A DNA stretch of 64,000 nt from Neisseria sp. DTU_2020_1000833_1_SI_GRL_NUU_006 (lineage in GTDB: Bacteria > Pseudomonadota > Gammaproteobacteria > Burkholderiales > Neisseriaceae), in contig CP135593.1 of the NCBI GenBank assembly GCA_032388755.1, positions 1 through 64,000 of the forward strand, given 5' to 3'. Below are positions 1-8,407 of the stretch, piece by piece. Each line of letters opens with the position of its first letter. Within the stretch, counting starts at the first letter, position 1. The notes under the pieces are model-generated. The model did no database searches and was not told the DNA's origin. It was given only the letters and a program-made list of their open reading frames with translations. A program made the position numbers and the translations under genes.

Positions 1-1551
1 ATGACGCTAGCAGAATTTTGGCCGCAGTGCCTCCGCCGACTTCACGATATTTTGCCTGCCGGGCAGTTCGCGCAATGGATTGCGCCCTTGACCGTGGGCG
101 AGGAAAACGGCGTGTGGGTGGTTTACGGTAAAAACCAGTTTGCCTGCAATATGCTCAAAAGCCAGTTTGCCGCCAAAATTGAAGTGGTGCGTGCGGAATT
201 GGCTCCGCAACAGGCGGCTTTTGCGTTTAAGACGGGCGCGGGGCAGCATTATGAAATGTCGGAAAATGCGGGGGTAGTTGCGCCTGAACAAGCCGCGTTG
301 ACGGAAGAAATGCCGAAAGCGGACGCGCAAGAATCTTTTTCGGACGGGACGTCGTCTGAAAACTTAGACAGACCCTCCGTTGCGAAAACAGCGGCGGACA
401 TTTTGGCGCAGCGCATGAAAAACCTGCCGCACGAAAACAAGCAGCCTGCCGCCGCGCCCGCAGAATCCAAAGCCGTTGCCAAAGCCAAAACGGAAGCGCA
501 ACGCGATGCGGAAGAAGCGCGTTACGAACAGACCAATCTGTCGCGCGACTACACATTCGATACCTTGGTAGAAGGTAAGGGCAACCGCCTTGCCGCCGCC
601 GCCGCCCAAGCCATTGCGGAGAACCCGGGGCAAGGCTACAACCCGTTTTTCCTGTACGGCAGCACGGGTTTGGGTAAAACCCACTTGGTGCAGGCCATCG
701 GCAACGAACTGCTGAAAAACCGTCCTGATGCCAAAGTGCGCTATATGCATTCAGACGACTATATCCGCAGCTTTATGAAGGCAGTGCGCAACAATACTTA
801 TGATGTATTCAAGCAGCAATACAAACAATACGACCTGCTGATTATCGACGACATCCAGTTTATCAAAGGCAAAGACCGCACGATGGAAGAATTCTTCTAT
901 CTGTACAACCATTTCCATAACGAGAAAAAACAGCTCATCCTCACTTGCGACGTGTTGCCTGCCAAAATCGAAGGCATGGACGACCGTCTCAAATCGCGTT
1001 TCTCATGGGGTTTGACTTTGGAACTCGAGCCGCCCGAGTTGGAAATGCGTGTGGCGATTTTGCAGAAAAAGGCAGAAGCGGCAGGCATCAGCATTGAAGA
1101 CGAAGCCGCATTGTTTGTCGCCAACCTGATTCGTTCCAACGTGCGCGAACTGGAAGGCGCGTTCAACCGCGTCAGCGCAAGCAGTCGTTTTATGAACCGC
1201 CCCGTTATCGACATGGATTTGGCGCGCACGGCTTTGCAGGACATCATCGCCGAAAAACACAAAATCATTACCGCTGACACCATTATCGATGCGACTGCCA
1301 AATATTACCGCATTAAAATCAGCGATATACTCGGCAAAAAGCGCACGCGCAATATTGCCCGTCCGCGTCAAGTCGCCATGAGCCTGACCAAAGAACTGAC
1401 CACCCTCAGCCTGCCGTCCATCGGCGACGCGTTCGGCGGACGCGACCACACGACCGTTATGCACGGCGTGAAAGCCGTAGCAAAACTGCGCGAAGAAGAT
1501 CCCGAGTTGGCGCAAGATTACGAAAAACTCCTGATTCTGATTCAAAACTGA
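1..1551 (+). CDS. dnaA: Chromosomal replication initiator DnaA
   Basis: DnaA binds DnaA boxes at oriC, melts the origin and loads DnaB helicase. The 516-residue protein has the four usual domains: an N-terminal DnaB-interaction domain (about 1-90), an Ala/Glu/Lys-rich linker (about 90-180), an AAA+ domain opening near residue 184, and a C-terminal DNA-binding domain. Walker A is GSTGLGKTH near residue 220, Walker B is LLIIDDIQF near 279, and the DnaA signature GGRDHTTVMHG is near 479. The start is base 1 of the window, so its promoter and any upstream oriC lie outside. It is followed by dnaN in the same direction, 148 bases on, with an inverted uptake-sequence pair between them. The linker is variable in this family, which explains a length above the E. 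coli 467 residues. Identification is certain. Confidence 0.99.
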   Translation: MTLAEFWPQCLRRLHDILPAGQFAQWIAPLTVGEENGVWVVYGKNQFACNMLKSQFAAKIEVVRAELAPQQAAFAFKTGAGQHYEMSENAGVVAPEQAALTEEMPKADAQESFSDGTSSENLDRPSVAKTAADILAQRMKNLPHENKQPAAAPAESKAVAKAKTEAQRDAEEARYEQTNLSRDYTFDTLVEGKGNRLAAAAAQAIAENPGQGYNPFFLYGSTGLGKTHLVQAIGNELLKNRPDAKVRYMHSDDYIRSFMKAVRNNTYDVFKQQYKQYDLLIIDDIQFIKGKDRTMEEFFYLYNHFHNEKKQLILTCDVLPAKIEGMDDRLKSRFSWGLTLELEPPELEMRVAILQKKAEAAGISIEDEAALFVANLIRSNVRELEGAFNRVSASSRFMNRPVIDMDLARTALQDIIAEKHKIITADTIIDATAKYYRIKISDILGKKRTRNIARPRQVAMSLTKELTTLSLPSIGDAFGGRDHTTVMHGVKAVAKLREEDPELAQDYEKLLILIQN

Positions 1552-1562
1552 GTCAGAACCGG

Positions 1563-1600
1563 CTTTCAGACGACCCCTCTCTTAAAAGGTCGTCTGAAAG
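1563..1600. terminator. Inverted DUS pair between dnaA and dnaN
   Basis: Facing copies of the uptake sequence (CAGACGACC then GGTCGTCTG) separated by about 12 bases form a strong stem. In Neisseria such pairs commonly act as terminators; there is no long T tract on either side, so termination may be partial and dnaN may still be read from the dnaA promoter. Confidence 0.55.
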
Positions 1601-1699
1601 CGCAAATACACATTGATTTTAACGGCGGCGCATTATCCATCCCGCACGCCGAACCCGATTCAAAAACACCCGAAATAACCGATTCAAAAGGAATTGACC

Positions 1700-2803
1700 A
1701 TGCTGATTTTACAAGCCGACCGCGACAGTCTGCTCAAGCCGCTGCAAGCCGTTACCGGTATCGTCGAACGCCGCCATACCCTGCCCATCCTCTCCAACGT
1801 CCTGCTCGAAAGCAAAGACGGTCAAACCAAACTCCTGGCGACCGACTTGGAAATCCAAATCAACACGGCCGGTCCGGAAAGTCAGGCAGGCGACTTCCGC
1901 ATCACCACCAACGCCAAAAAATTCCAAGACATCCTGCGCGCCTTGCCCGACAGCGCCATCGTTTCGCTCGACTGGGCGGACAACCGCCTGACCCTGCGTG
2001 CAGGCAAATCGCGCTTCGCCCTGCAAACCCTGCCTGCCGAAGATTTCCCGCTGATGAGCGTCGGCGAAGACATCAGTGCAGCGTTCTCCCTGTCGCAGGA
2101 GACTTTCAAAACCATGCTTTCACAAGTCCAATACAGCATGGCAGTGCAAGACATCCGCTACTATCTCAACGGCTTGCTGATGCAGGTTGAAGGCAACCAA
2201 CTGCGCCTCGTCGCCACCGACGGCCACCGCCTTGCCTACGCCGCCAGCCAAATCGAAGCCGAATTGCCAAAAACCGAAGTCATCCTGCCGCGCAAAACCG
2301 TTTTGGAACTCTTCAAACTGCTGAACAACCCGTCCGAACCTATCAGCGTCGAACTGCTCAACAACCAAGTGCGCTTCCAATGCAACGGTACGACCATCGT
2401 CAGCAAAGTCATTGACGGCAAATTCCCCGATTTCAACCGCGTTATTCCGCTGGACAACGACAAAATCTTCCTCGTTTCACGCACCCAACTTTTGGGCGCG
2501 CTTGAACGTGCCGCCATTCTTGCCAACGAAAAATTCCGCGGCGCGCGCCTGTTCCTGCAACCCGGCCTCTTGAGCGTCGTGTGCAGCAACAACGAGCAGG
2601 AAGAAGCCCGCGAAGAACTCGAAATCGCCTACCAAGGCGGCGAACTCGAAGTCGGCTTTAACATCGGCTATCTGATGGATGTATTGCGCAACATCCATTC
2701 CGACGATATGCAGCTCGCCTTCGGCGATGCCAACCGCTCGACCTTGTTTACTGTGCCGAACAATCCGAACTTCAAATACATCGTTATGCCGATGCGCATC
2801 TGA
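1700..2803 (+). CDS. dnaN: DNA polymerase III beta subunit (sliding clamp)
   Basis: The beta clamp is a ring-shaped dimer that tethers DNA polymerase III and other repair proteins to DNA. The 367-residue product matches the family throughout: it opens MLILQADRDSLLKPL and ends with the conserved VMPMRI tail that lines the partner-binding pocket. I chose the ATG at 1700 rather than the in-frame TTG at 1694 because AAAAGGA sits at 1686-1692 with good spacing only for 1700. It follows dnaA, the usual gene order at the bacterial origin, and converges with darP across a DUS hairpin. Confidence 0.98.
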   Translation: MLILQADRDSLLKPLQAVTGIVERRHTLPILSNVLLESKDGQTKLLATDLEIQINTAGPESQAGDFRITTNAKKFQDILRALPDSAIVSLDWADNRLTLRAGKSRFALQTLPAEDFPLMSVGEDISAAFSLSQETFKTMLSQVQYSMAVQDIRYYLNGLLMQVEGNQLRLVATDGHRLAYAASQIEAELPKTEVILPRKTVLELFKLLNNPSEPISVELLNNQVRFQCNGTTIVSKVIDGKFPDFNRVIPLDNDKIFLVSRTQLLGALERAAILANEKFRGARLFLQPGLLSVVCSNNEQEEAREELEIAYQGGELEVGFNIGYLMDVLRNIHSDDMQLAFGDANRSTLFTVPNNPNFKYIVMPMRI

Positions 2804-2827
2804 TGCAGCGGTTGTTTTGAAATGAAT

Positions 2828-2867
2828 AAAAAGGTCGTCTGAAGTTGGTTTTCAGACGACCTTTTTA
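2828..2867. terminator. Bidirectional DUS hairpin terminator, dnaN/darP
   Basis: AAAAAGGTCGTCTGAA and its inverse TTCAGACGACCTTTTT flank a 7-base loop. A/T runs on both sides make it a good intrinsic terminator for both convergent genes. Confidence 0.8.
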
Positions 2868-2868
2868 T

Positions 2869-3402
2869 TTATTCTTCCCAATCCCGCGTTTCTTCCAAAT
2901 CATCGCTCTGACTGCCTTCCATGACGGATTTGATTTCTTGGAAGAGTGCGCGGAAGTTTTTCGGCGGTTTGTTTTGTTCCTGCTCTTTTTTCGTGTTGCG
3001 GATTAAGGTGCGCAATTTGCCTGCGTCGGCATGGGGGAAGTCCGCCATGAATTGGGTGATTGCGTTGTCGTCCGCCAAGAGGCGCGTGCGGGCTTGTTCG
3101 ACGCGTTGTAAGAAGGCGTTGTGGGCGGTATTTTCGCCGCGCAGTTTGGCGAGGAAGGCTTCGATGGGCGCGGGGTCGGTGTCGCGCATGAGCCTGCCGA
3201 TGAATTGGCTTTGGCGTTTGAGCGCGCCGTTGGACGTGATTTTTTTGTAGGTAACGACGGCTTCGTACAAGTCTTCGTCCAAGCCGATTTTTTTCAGCGT
3301 ATCGGTCGAGAGTTTGGTCAACTCCATGCCCAAAGCCTGCAAATCGTTCATCTGCTTTTTCATTTGGGTTTTGCTGACCCATTCGTCTTCGTTTTCAAAC
3401 AT
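2869..3402 (-). CDS. darP: Ribosome biogenesis protein DarP/YjgA (DUF615)
   Basis: The DUF615 family member YjgA/DarP associates with the 50S precursor and helps late large-subunit assembly in E. coli. The 177-residue product has the family length, a strongly charged helical sequence and conserved segments such as WVSKTQMKKQ near the N terminus, RQSQFIGRLMR in the middle and the LRTLIR stretch after it. It has no membrane segment or signal peptide. It is a single-gene unit converging on dnaN, with a Correia element upstream at 3498. The function is carried over from the E. coli family member; nothing here tests it. Confidence 0.9.
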   Translation of the reverse strand: MFENEDEWVSKTQMKKQMNDLQALGMELTKLSTDTLKKIGLDEDLYEAVVTYKKITSNGALKRQSQFIGRLMRDTDPAPIEAFLAKLRGENTAHNAFLQRVEQARTRLLADDNAITQFMADFPHADAGKLRTLIRNTKKEQEQNKPPKNFRALFQEIKSVMEGSQSDDLEETRDWEE

Positions 3403-3497
3403 TTTGATAAACCTTTAATTTTGTTTCGGGTATTTTAGCACGTTCGGGCAGGTTTCACGTCAACGCCCTGTTGAAACGGCGTTTTCAGACGATCTTT

Positions 3498-3604
3498 TAT
3501 AGTGGATTAAATTTAAACCAGTACGGCGTTGCCTCGCCTTGCCGTACTATCTGTACTGTCTGCGGCTTCGTCGCCTTGTCCTGATTTAAATTTAATCCAC
3601 TATA
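3498..3604. repeat. Correia element (CREE), short form
   Basis: A 107-bp element with terminal inverted repeats TATAGTGGATTAAATTTAAA and its complement, and the known internal sequence containing GCCTCGCC and TGTCTGCGGCTTCG. It sits between darP and pmbA. Such elements are non-autonomous mobile repeats; some carry promoters or are cut by RNase III in transcripts. Confidence 0.92.
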
Positions 3605-3680
3605 TCTTCTGCGGCGGTATTTTTGCCGAGGTCGTCTGAAAACGGTTAAAATGCCGCAAACCTCTGTCAGGAAACCTTTT

Positions 3681-5012
3681 ATGCTGTTCAACCACACCGC
3701 CTCCGAGCTGACCGGCTTATGCGGGCATGCCTTGGATTTGGCAAAAAACATGGGCGCGGCGGCTGCCGAAGCCGACTTTAGCGAATCCATCGGACAAAGC
3801 GTCAGCGTACGGCTGGGCGAAATCGAACAAATCGAGTTCCAGCAGGATAAATCGCTGGATATTACCGTGTACGTCGGCAAACGCAAAGGTCGCGCCAGCA
3901 CCGCCGACTTCTCCGAAAAAGCCCTGCAAGACACCGTCAAAGCCGCTATTGACATCGCCCGCTATACCGCCGAAGACGATTGCGCAGGTCTGGCAGATGC
4001 TTCGCTTATGGCGCAACACGTCGGCGACCTCGACCGTTATCACGAATGGGATTTAAGCACGGAAGCCGCCATTGAGTTGGCAAAACAATGTGAACAAGCC
4101 GCCCTGAGCGCGGATGAACGCATCGAAAACTCCGAAGGCGCAGGCGTTCAGACCGGACATTACCAATACGTTTACGGCAACACCCACGGCTTCACCGCCC
4201 ACCAACAAGGCACGCGCCACAGCATTTCGTGCAGCATCGTCGCCGCCGACGAAAACGGCATGCAGCGCGACTACTGGTACGACGCTGCCTGCCGCCATCA
4301 AGACATGGACAGCCCCGAGCAAATCGGCAAAACCGCCGCCGAGCGTACCTTACGTCGTCTGAACAGCCGCAGCATCCCGACAGGCAGCTATCCCGTCCTC
4401 TTCGATACCACCGTCGCAGGCGGCCTTATCGGACACCTCGTCGGCGCACTCAGCGGCGGCGCGCTCTACCGCCAAAGCAGCTTCCTGATCGACAGCATAG
4501 GCAGAAAAGTCCTGCCCGATTTCCTCAGCCTGCGCGAAGAACCGCACATCACCCGCGCCTTCGGCAGTACCTATTTCGACTCCGAAGGCGTCGCCACGCG
4601 GCCGCGTTTCGTCATCCGCGACGGCATTGTCGAAGGCTATTTCCTCGGCAGTTACAGCGCGAGAAAGCTCGGTATGCAGACCACGGGCAACGCCGGCGGC
4701 GCGCACAACCTTTATTTGAACCATACGCACGAAACGCAGTCCGACCTGCTGAAAGAAATGGGCACGGGATTGTTGGTTACCGAACTGATGGGGCAGGGTG
4801 TGAACACCATCACGGGCGACTACTCGCGCGGCGCGGCAGGGTTTTGGGTGGAAAACGGCGTCATCAGCCACCCCGTCCAAGAAATCACCATCGCCGGCCG
4901 CTTGCAGGATATGTACCTCGGCATCGTCGGCACTGCCAACGACGCGCTGCGCCGCTCTTCCAACAAAATCGGTTCGGTGCTGATCGAGAGCATGACCGTG
5001 GCGGGGGAGTAG
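3681..5012 (+). CDS. pmbA: Metalloprotease PmbA (TldE)
   Basis: PmbA/TldE pairs with TldD to form a zinc-dependent protease that degrades unfolded peptides and matures some modified peptides; in this pair TldD carries the metal site and PmbA does not. The 443-residue product has the family layout: an N-terminal domain with the YVGKRKGRAST-type segment, a central substrate-cleft domain and the conserved C-terminal GDYSRGAAGFWVENG segment. I start it at the ATG at 3681, which has CAGGAAA at 3668-3674; an ATG at 3651 would add ten residues but lacks a ribosome site. No tldD is present nearby. Confidence 0.95.
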   Translation: MLFNHTASELTGLCGHALDLAKNMGAAAAEADFSESIGQSVSVRLGEIEQIEFQQDKSLDITVYVGKRKGRASTADFSEKALQDTVKAAIDIARYTAEDDCAGLADASLMAQHVGDLDRYHEWDLSTEAAIELAKQCEQAALSADERIENSEGAGVQTGHYQYVYGNTHGFTAHQQGTRHSISCSIVAADENGMQRDYWYDAACRHQDMDSPEQIGKTAAERTLRRLNSRSIPTGSYPVLFDTTVAGGLIGHLVGALSGGALYRQSSFLIDSIGRKVLPDFLSLREEPHITRAFGSTYFDSEGVATRPRFVIRDGIVEGYFLGSYSARKLGMQTTGNAGGAHNLYLNHTHETQSDLLKEMGTGLLVTELMGQGVNTITGDYSRGAAGFWVENGVISHPVQEITIAGRLQDMYLGIVGTANDALRRSSNKIGSVLIESMTVAGE

Positions 5013-5028
5013 GTTTTACCCGGTTATT

Positions 5029-5071
5029 AAAAAGGTCGTCTGAAAACGGCGAATGTTTTTTCAGACGACCT
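5029..5071. terminator. DUS hairpin terminator after pmbA
   Basis: AAAAAGGTCGTCTGAAAA pairs with TTTTTTCAGACGACC about 10 bases on. It separates pmbA from the next co-directional gene. Confidence 0.7.
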
Positions 5072-5098
5072 CAGATTGATTATTACGAAAGTTTTTTC

Positions 5099-6280
5099 AT
5101 GCACGTTGCCGTTATTCCTTCTTGGTATCCCAAAACTGAAACCGATGTGGACGGAATCTTTTTCCGTCTTCAAGCACAAGCCTTGCAGCGAAAAGGTTTG
5201 AAAGTCGGGGTGATTGCGCCGATGTTCCGTTATTTGCGCGTCCATACCAAATCTATTTTTACCGGTCCGTACGGCATCCGGAAACACAATCAGGGCGGGT
5301 TGAATACCTACGCTTACGACAGTATGTATTTTTTCCCCCGTTTTCCTGTTATTGATTTGGACCGCATCCGCTGGGTGCGCGCGGGGATGAAGGCATTTGC
5401 GCGGTATGTGCGTGAAAACGGCCGCCCCGATATTGTTCATGCACACTCCATGAACTACGCGGGCATCCTCGCTTACGAAATTTATAAGACTTACGGTATT
5501 CCCTACGTCATTACCGAACACAGCAGCACCATTACCCGCAACCTCATACGGCCTCACCAATGGCCGATCATGCGCCTCGCTGCCGAACATAGTGCCGCGC
5601 GTTTTGCCGTCAGCCGCGATTTCAGCCGCCTGCTGAAGGAAAAATACGGTTTGGAATGGGAATACCTGCCCAACGTACTGGGCGACAATTTCGCACGGGA
5701 TTTCACGTTTCCCGATAAAGGAAACCAAGACTACACCTTCTGTACCGTTTCGCATCTGCGCCATCTGAAAGGGCATGACCTCCTGCTGCCGGCCTTTGCG
5801 AAAGCATTGGAAAAATATCCTTTCCTCAAATTGAAAATCGGCGGGGACGGCGTGGAAGCCGCCAATTTGCGCCGTTTGGCACAAGAGTTGGGCATTACGC
5901 ATGCCGTCAGCTTCCTCGGCGCGCTCACTACGGACGAAGTATTGGATTTGATGCGCCAAAGCGACGCTTTCGTCCTTGCCAGCCGCACGGAAACCTTCGG
6001 GGTCGTGTTTATTGAAGCGTTGTCTCAGGGCTTGCCCGTCATCGCCACCATGTGCGGCGGTCCGCAATCCATCGTTACACCCGAGAACGGTATTTTGGTG
6101 CTGACCGAAAATATCCCCGCGCTTACCGGTGCATTGATTGAAATGTATGAAAATCGCGAACGCTTCGATCATGAAAAACTGCGTCGAGATTGTTTGGCGG
6201 AGTTTAGCGAGGAGGTTATCGCTTCAAGCTTAATCCGAACATTTGAACAAATCGTCGGAGAAAAGCAAAAGCAGCCTTAA
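5099..6280 (+). CDS. GT4-family glycosyltransferase
   Basis: A 393-residue GT-B-fold glycosyltransferase, probably cytoplasmic and adding a sugar from a nucleotide donor to a surface glycan or lipid acceptor. The N terminus MHVAVIPSWYPK is the usual first beta strand with a glycine/proline-rich acceptor loop. HAHSMNYAG near residue 118 and the C-terminal motif ETFGVVFIEALSQGLPVIAT, containing the two conserved glutamates (EX7E) that hold the donor, place it in family GT4. No signal peptide is seen. It is preceded by a DUS terminator and stands alone, so its pathway (LOS, protein glycan or capsule) cannot be read from context. An open frame continues far upstream of 5099 but overlaps pmbA and is not real. 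Confidence 0.85.
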   Translation: MHVAVIPSWYPKTETDVDGIFFRLQAQALQRKGLKVGVIAPMFRYLRVHTKSIFTGPYGIRKHNQGGLNTYAYDSMYFFPRFPVIDLDRIRWVRAGMKAFARYVRENGRPDIVHAHSMNYAGILAYEIYKTYGIPYVITEHSSTITRNLIRPHQWPIMRLAAEHSAARFAVSRDFSRLLKEKYGLEWEYLPNVLGDNFARDFTFPDKGNQDYTFCTVSHLRHLKGHDLLLPAFAKALEKYPFLKLKIGGDGVEAANLRRLAQELGITHAVSFLGALTTDEVLDLMRQSDAFVLASRTETFGVVFIEALSQGLPVIATMCGGPQSIVTPENGILVLTENIPALTGALIEMYENRERFDHEKLRRDCLAEFSEEVIASSLIRTFEQIVGEKQKQP

Positions 6281-6346
6281 GCTTTGCTATAAAGCCAATC
6301 TGACGCATCGGTTTTCCGCCGTCCCGCCATCCGTTTAATCCGTTTC

Positions 6347-6385
6347 CTTTTCAGACGACCTTCAAGAACAAAGGTCGTCTGAAAC
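6347..6385. terminator. Inverted DUS pair after glycosyltransferase
   Basis: TTTTCAGACGACC and GGTCGTCTGAAA face each other with a loop of about 12 bases, between the glycosyltransferase and dusA. Confidence 0.6.
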
Positions 6386-6404
6386 ACTGTTTACACACTA
6401 CATA

Positions 6405-7409
6405 ATGTCTCAAACCAACCTCCCGTCCCGCCGCCTTTCCGTCGCCCCCATGCTCGACTGGACAGACCGCCACTACCGCTACCTCGCCCGCCAGATTACC
6501 CGCAACACATGGCTTTACAGCGAAATGGTCAATTCCGGCGCCATCGTTTATGGCGACAAAGACCGCTTTTTGATGTTCAACGAAGGCGAGCAGCCCGTCG
6601 CCCTGCAACTGGGCGGCAGCCACCCGTCCGATTTGGCGAAAGCGGCCAAAGCCGCAGAAGAATACGGCTACAACGAGGTCAACCTCAACTGCGGCTGCCC
6701 CAGCCCGCGCGTACAGAAAGGCTCGTTCGGCGCGTGTCTGATGAACGAAGTCATGCTGGTTGCCGACTGCCTCAACGCCATGCAGGACGCGGTCGGCATC
6801 CCCGTTACCGTCAAACACCGCATCGGCGTCGACAGGCAGACCGAATACCAAACCGTCGCCGATTTCGTCGGCACGCTGCGCGACAAAACCGCCTGCAAAA
6901 CCTTCATCGTCCATGCCCGCAACGCATGGCTGGACGGACTCTCCCCCAAAGAAAACCGCGACGTTCCGCCGTTGAAATACGATTACGTTTACCGCTTGAA
7001 AAAAGAGTTTCCCGATCTGGAAATCATCATCAACGGCGGCATCACCACCAACGAAGCAATCGCCGGACACCTGCAACACGTTGACGGCGTAATGGTCGGA
7101 CGCGAGGCGTATCACAACCCGATGGTCATGCACGAATGGGACAGGCTGTTTTACGGCGATACCCGCAGCCCGATTGAATACGCCGATTTGGTGCAGCGCC
7201 TCTACACATACAGCCAAACCCAAATCCAAGCCGGGCGCGGCACAATCTTGCGCCACATCGTCCGCCACAGCCTCGGGCTGATGCACGGTCTGAAAAACGC
7301 CCGCACCTGGCGGCGTATGCTTTCCGACGCGACGCTGTTGAAAGACAACGACGGCAGCCTGATTCTCGACGCGTGGAAAGAGGTCGAGCGGGCGAACGTA
7401 TGGGAATAA
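6405..7409 (+). CDS. dusA: tRNA-dihydrouridine(20/20a) synthase DusA
   Basis: DusA is an FMN flavoenzyme that reduces uridine 20/20a in the tRNA D loop with NADPH. The 334-residue product opens with the TIM-barrel signature APMLDWTDRHYRY, contains the catalytic cysteine in NLNCGCPSPRVQ, and carries VHARNAWLDGLSPKENR, which is characteristic of DusA rather than DusB or DusC. The FMN phosphate-binding segments INGGI and VMVGREAY are present. The start MSQTNLPS is the only sensible ATG after the DUS hairpin. It stands alone between two hairpins. Confidence 0.95.
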   Translation: MSQTNLPSRRLSVAPMLDWTDRHYRYLARQITRNTWLYSEMVNSGAIVYGDKDRFLMFNEGEQPVALQLGGSHPSDLAKAAKAAEEYGYNEVNLNCGCPSPRVQKGSFGACLMNEVMLVADCLNAMQDAVGIPVTVKHRIGVDRQTEYQTVADFVGTLRDKTACKTFIVHARNAWLDGLSPKENRDVPPLKYDYVYRLKKEFPDLEIIINGGITTNEAIAGHLQHVDGVMVGREAYHNPMVMHEWDRLFYGDTRSPIEYADLVQRLYTYSQTQIQAGRGTILRHIVRHSLGLMHGLKNARTWRRMLSDATLLKDNDGSLILDAWKEVERANVWE

Positions 7410-7433
7410 AGCGGTTTTCTCAAACATCAAACA

Positions 7434-7473
7434 CGTCGTCTGAAAACAGATTCCTTTTTCAGACGACCTTTTT
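7434..7473. terminator. DUS hairpin after dusA
   Basis: GTCGTCTGAAAA and TTTTTCAGACGACCTTTTT form a stem with a T run on the plus strand; it also lies just upstream of the phosphatase start. Confidence 0.65.
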
Positions 7474-7492
7474 ACCTTTTGAATCCATCCCT

Positions 7493-8101
7493 ATGATGAA
7501 ACGAACCATACCGATTATCTTCTCAGCCTTCCTGCTTGCCGCCTGCCAAGCCTCGTCCACTCAAGAAACACGAACCATGAATACCCGACTTTGGGCAGTA
7601 TCCGTCAAGCAAGATGCCAACCTTTACCGTATCGACGACAAACTCTACCGCAGCGAACAGCCCGTCCCCGAGGACGGCGAAACCATTTCACAGCAGGGTA
7701 TCAAAAGCGTCGTCAATCTGCGCTTTTTCGACCGCAATGACGACGACTATCTCAAGCAATACGGCATCAACATCATCAACCGCCCGCTGCTGTCGTGGAA
7801 CGTCAAACCTAAAGACATCGCCGAAATCCTGTACCTGATTGAAAAACAGCAACAAAACGGCGCAGTCCTCATCCATTGCTACCACGGTGCGGACAGGACG
7901 GGGCTGATTGCCGGAATGTACCGCATCCTTTACCAAGGCTGGCAGATTGAAGAGGCAAAAGCCGAAATGCAGCACGGTCCCTACGGTTATCACAGCATTT
8001 GGAAAAATATCGCTAACCTATTTACCGAAGCAAAAGTACAGGAAGTCAAAAACCATTTGGAACGCTTGCGCAGCAACGAGCGCAATGCAGTATCGGGGTA
8101 A
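7493..8101 (+). CDS. Lipoprotein dual-specificity/tyrosine phosphatase
   Basis: A 202-residue predicted lipoprotein with a cysteine-dependent phosphatase domain. Starting at ATG 7493, the sequence MMKRTIPIIFSAFLLAAC gives a signal peptide and lipobox with the acylated cysteine near residue 18. The active-site P-loop is HCYHGADRTG, which fits CX5R with the nucleophile Cys and the phosphate-binding Arg. A general-acid Asp region (NRPLLSWNVKP) precedes it. This makes it an exported, membrane-anchored phosphatase of the dual-specificity type; substrates could be phosphoprotein, phosphoinositide-like or sugar phosphate and cannot be told from sequence. The frame is open upstream to 7373, but that part overlaps dusA. 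Confidence 0.82.
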   Translation: MMKRTIPIIFSAFLLAACQASSTQETRTMNTRLWAVSVKQDANLYRIDDKLYRSEQPVPEDGETISQQGIKSVVNLRFFDRNDDDYLKQYGINIINRPLLSWNVKPKDIAEILYLIEKQQQNGAVLIHCYHGADRTGLIAGMYRILYQGWQIEEAKAEMQHGPYGYHSIWKNIANLFTEAKVQEVKNHLERLRSNERNAVSG

Positions 8102-8327
8102 TAACGCTGACTTATAAATCCAATCCTGACTTTGGCTGCCAAGCTGATTTTTAGAGACAACATACTGATTGGTGCATTATTCCCGCTCAGGCAGAGATCC
8201 ATCGGAAATCTTCAGAAGCAGGTATTTGAAAAAAACGGTTGCCGAAATTCAAAATCAGATTCAGTTCCATGAGAAAGGGTGGTTAATGGCGGGTGACGTA
8301 TTCCAGATAAGTGTGGCGGCCGTATAG
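8102..8327. other. Gene-free stretch before cysE
   Basis: Between the phosphatase stop and the DUS hairpin I see no convincing gene, repeat or promoter. Short open frames lack ribosome sites. It may be decayed sequence. Confidence 0.5.
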
Positions 8328-8376
8328 AAAAAGGTCGTCTGAAAACCTTATACATCAGGTTTTCAGACGACCTTTT
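8328..8376. terminator. Bidirectional DUS hairpin, phosphatase/cysE
   Basis: AAAAAGGTCGTCTGAAAACC pairs with GGTTTTCAGACGACCTTTT over a short loop, between convergent genes; the stem extends past the DUS itself. Confidence 0.75.
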
Positions 8377-8407
8377 CGTATCTGCGGTCTTAATCGGGCG
8401 ATTCAGT

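Noticed and set aside
1628..1650. TTATCCATC between dnaA and dnaN as an origin DnaA box
   Set aside because: Differs from the consensus at the end and stands alone; oriC is more likely upstream of dnaA, outside the window.
4229..5098. A long open frame upstream of the glycosyltransferase, overlapping pmbA
   Set aside because: It reads Arg/Pro-rich nonsense out of frame with pmbA, lacks a ribosome site, and the glycosyltransferase family starts at 5099.
8286..8327. A short frame starting ATGGCGGGTGAC before the DUS hairpin
   Set aside because: Only 13 codons, no ribosome site and no similarity that I recognise.
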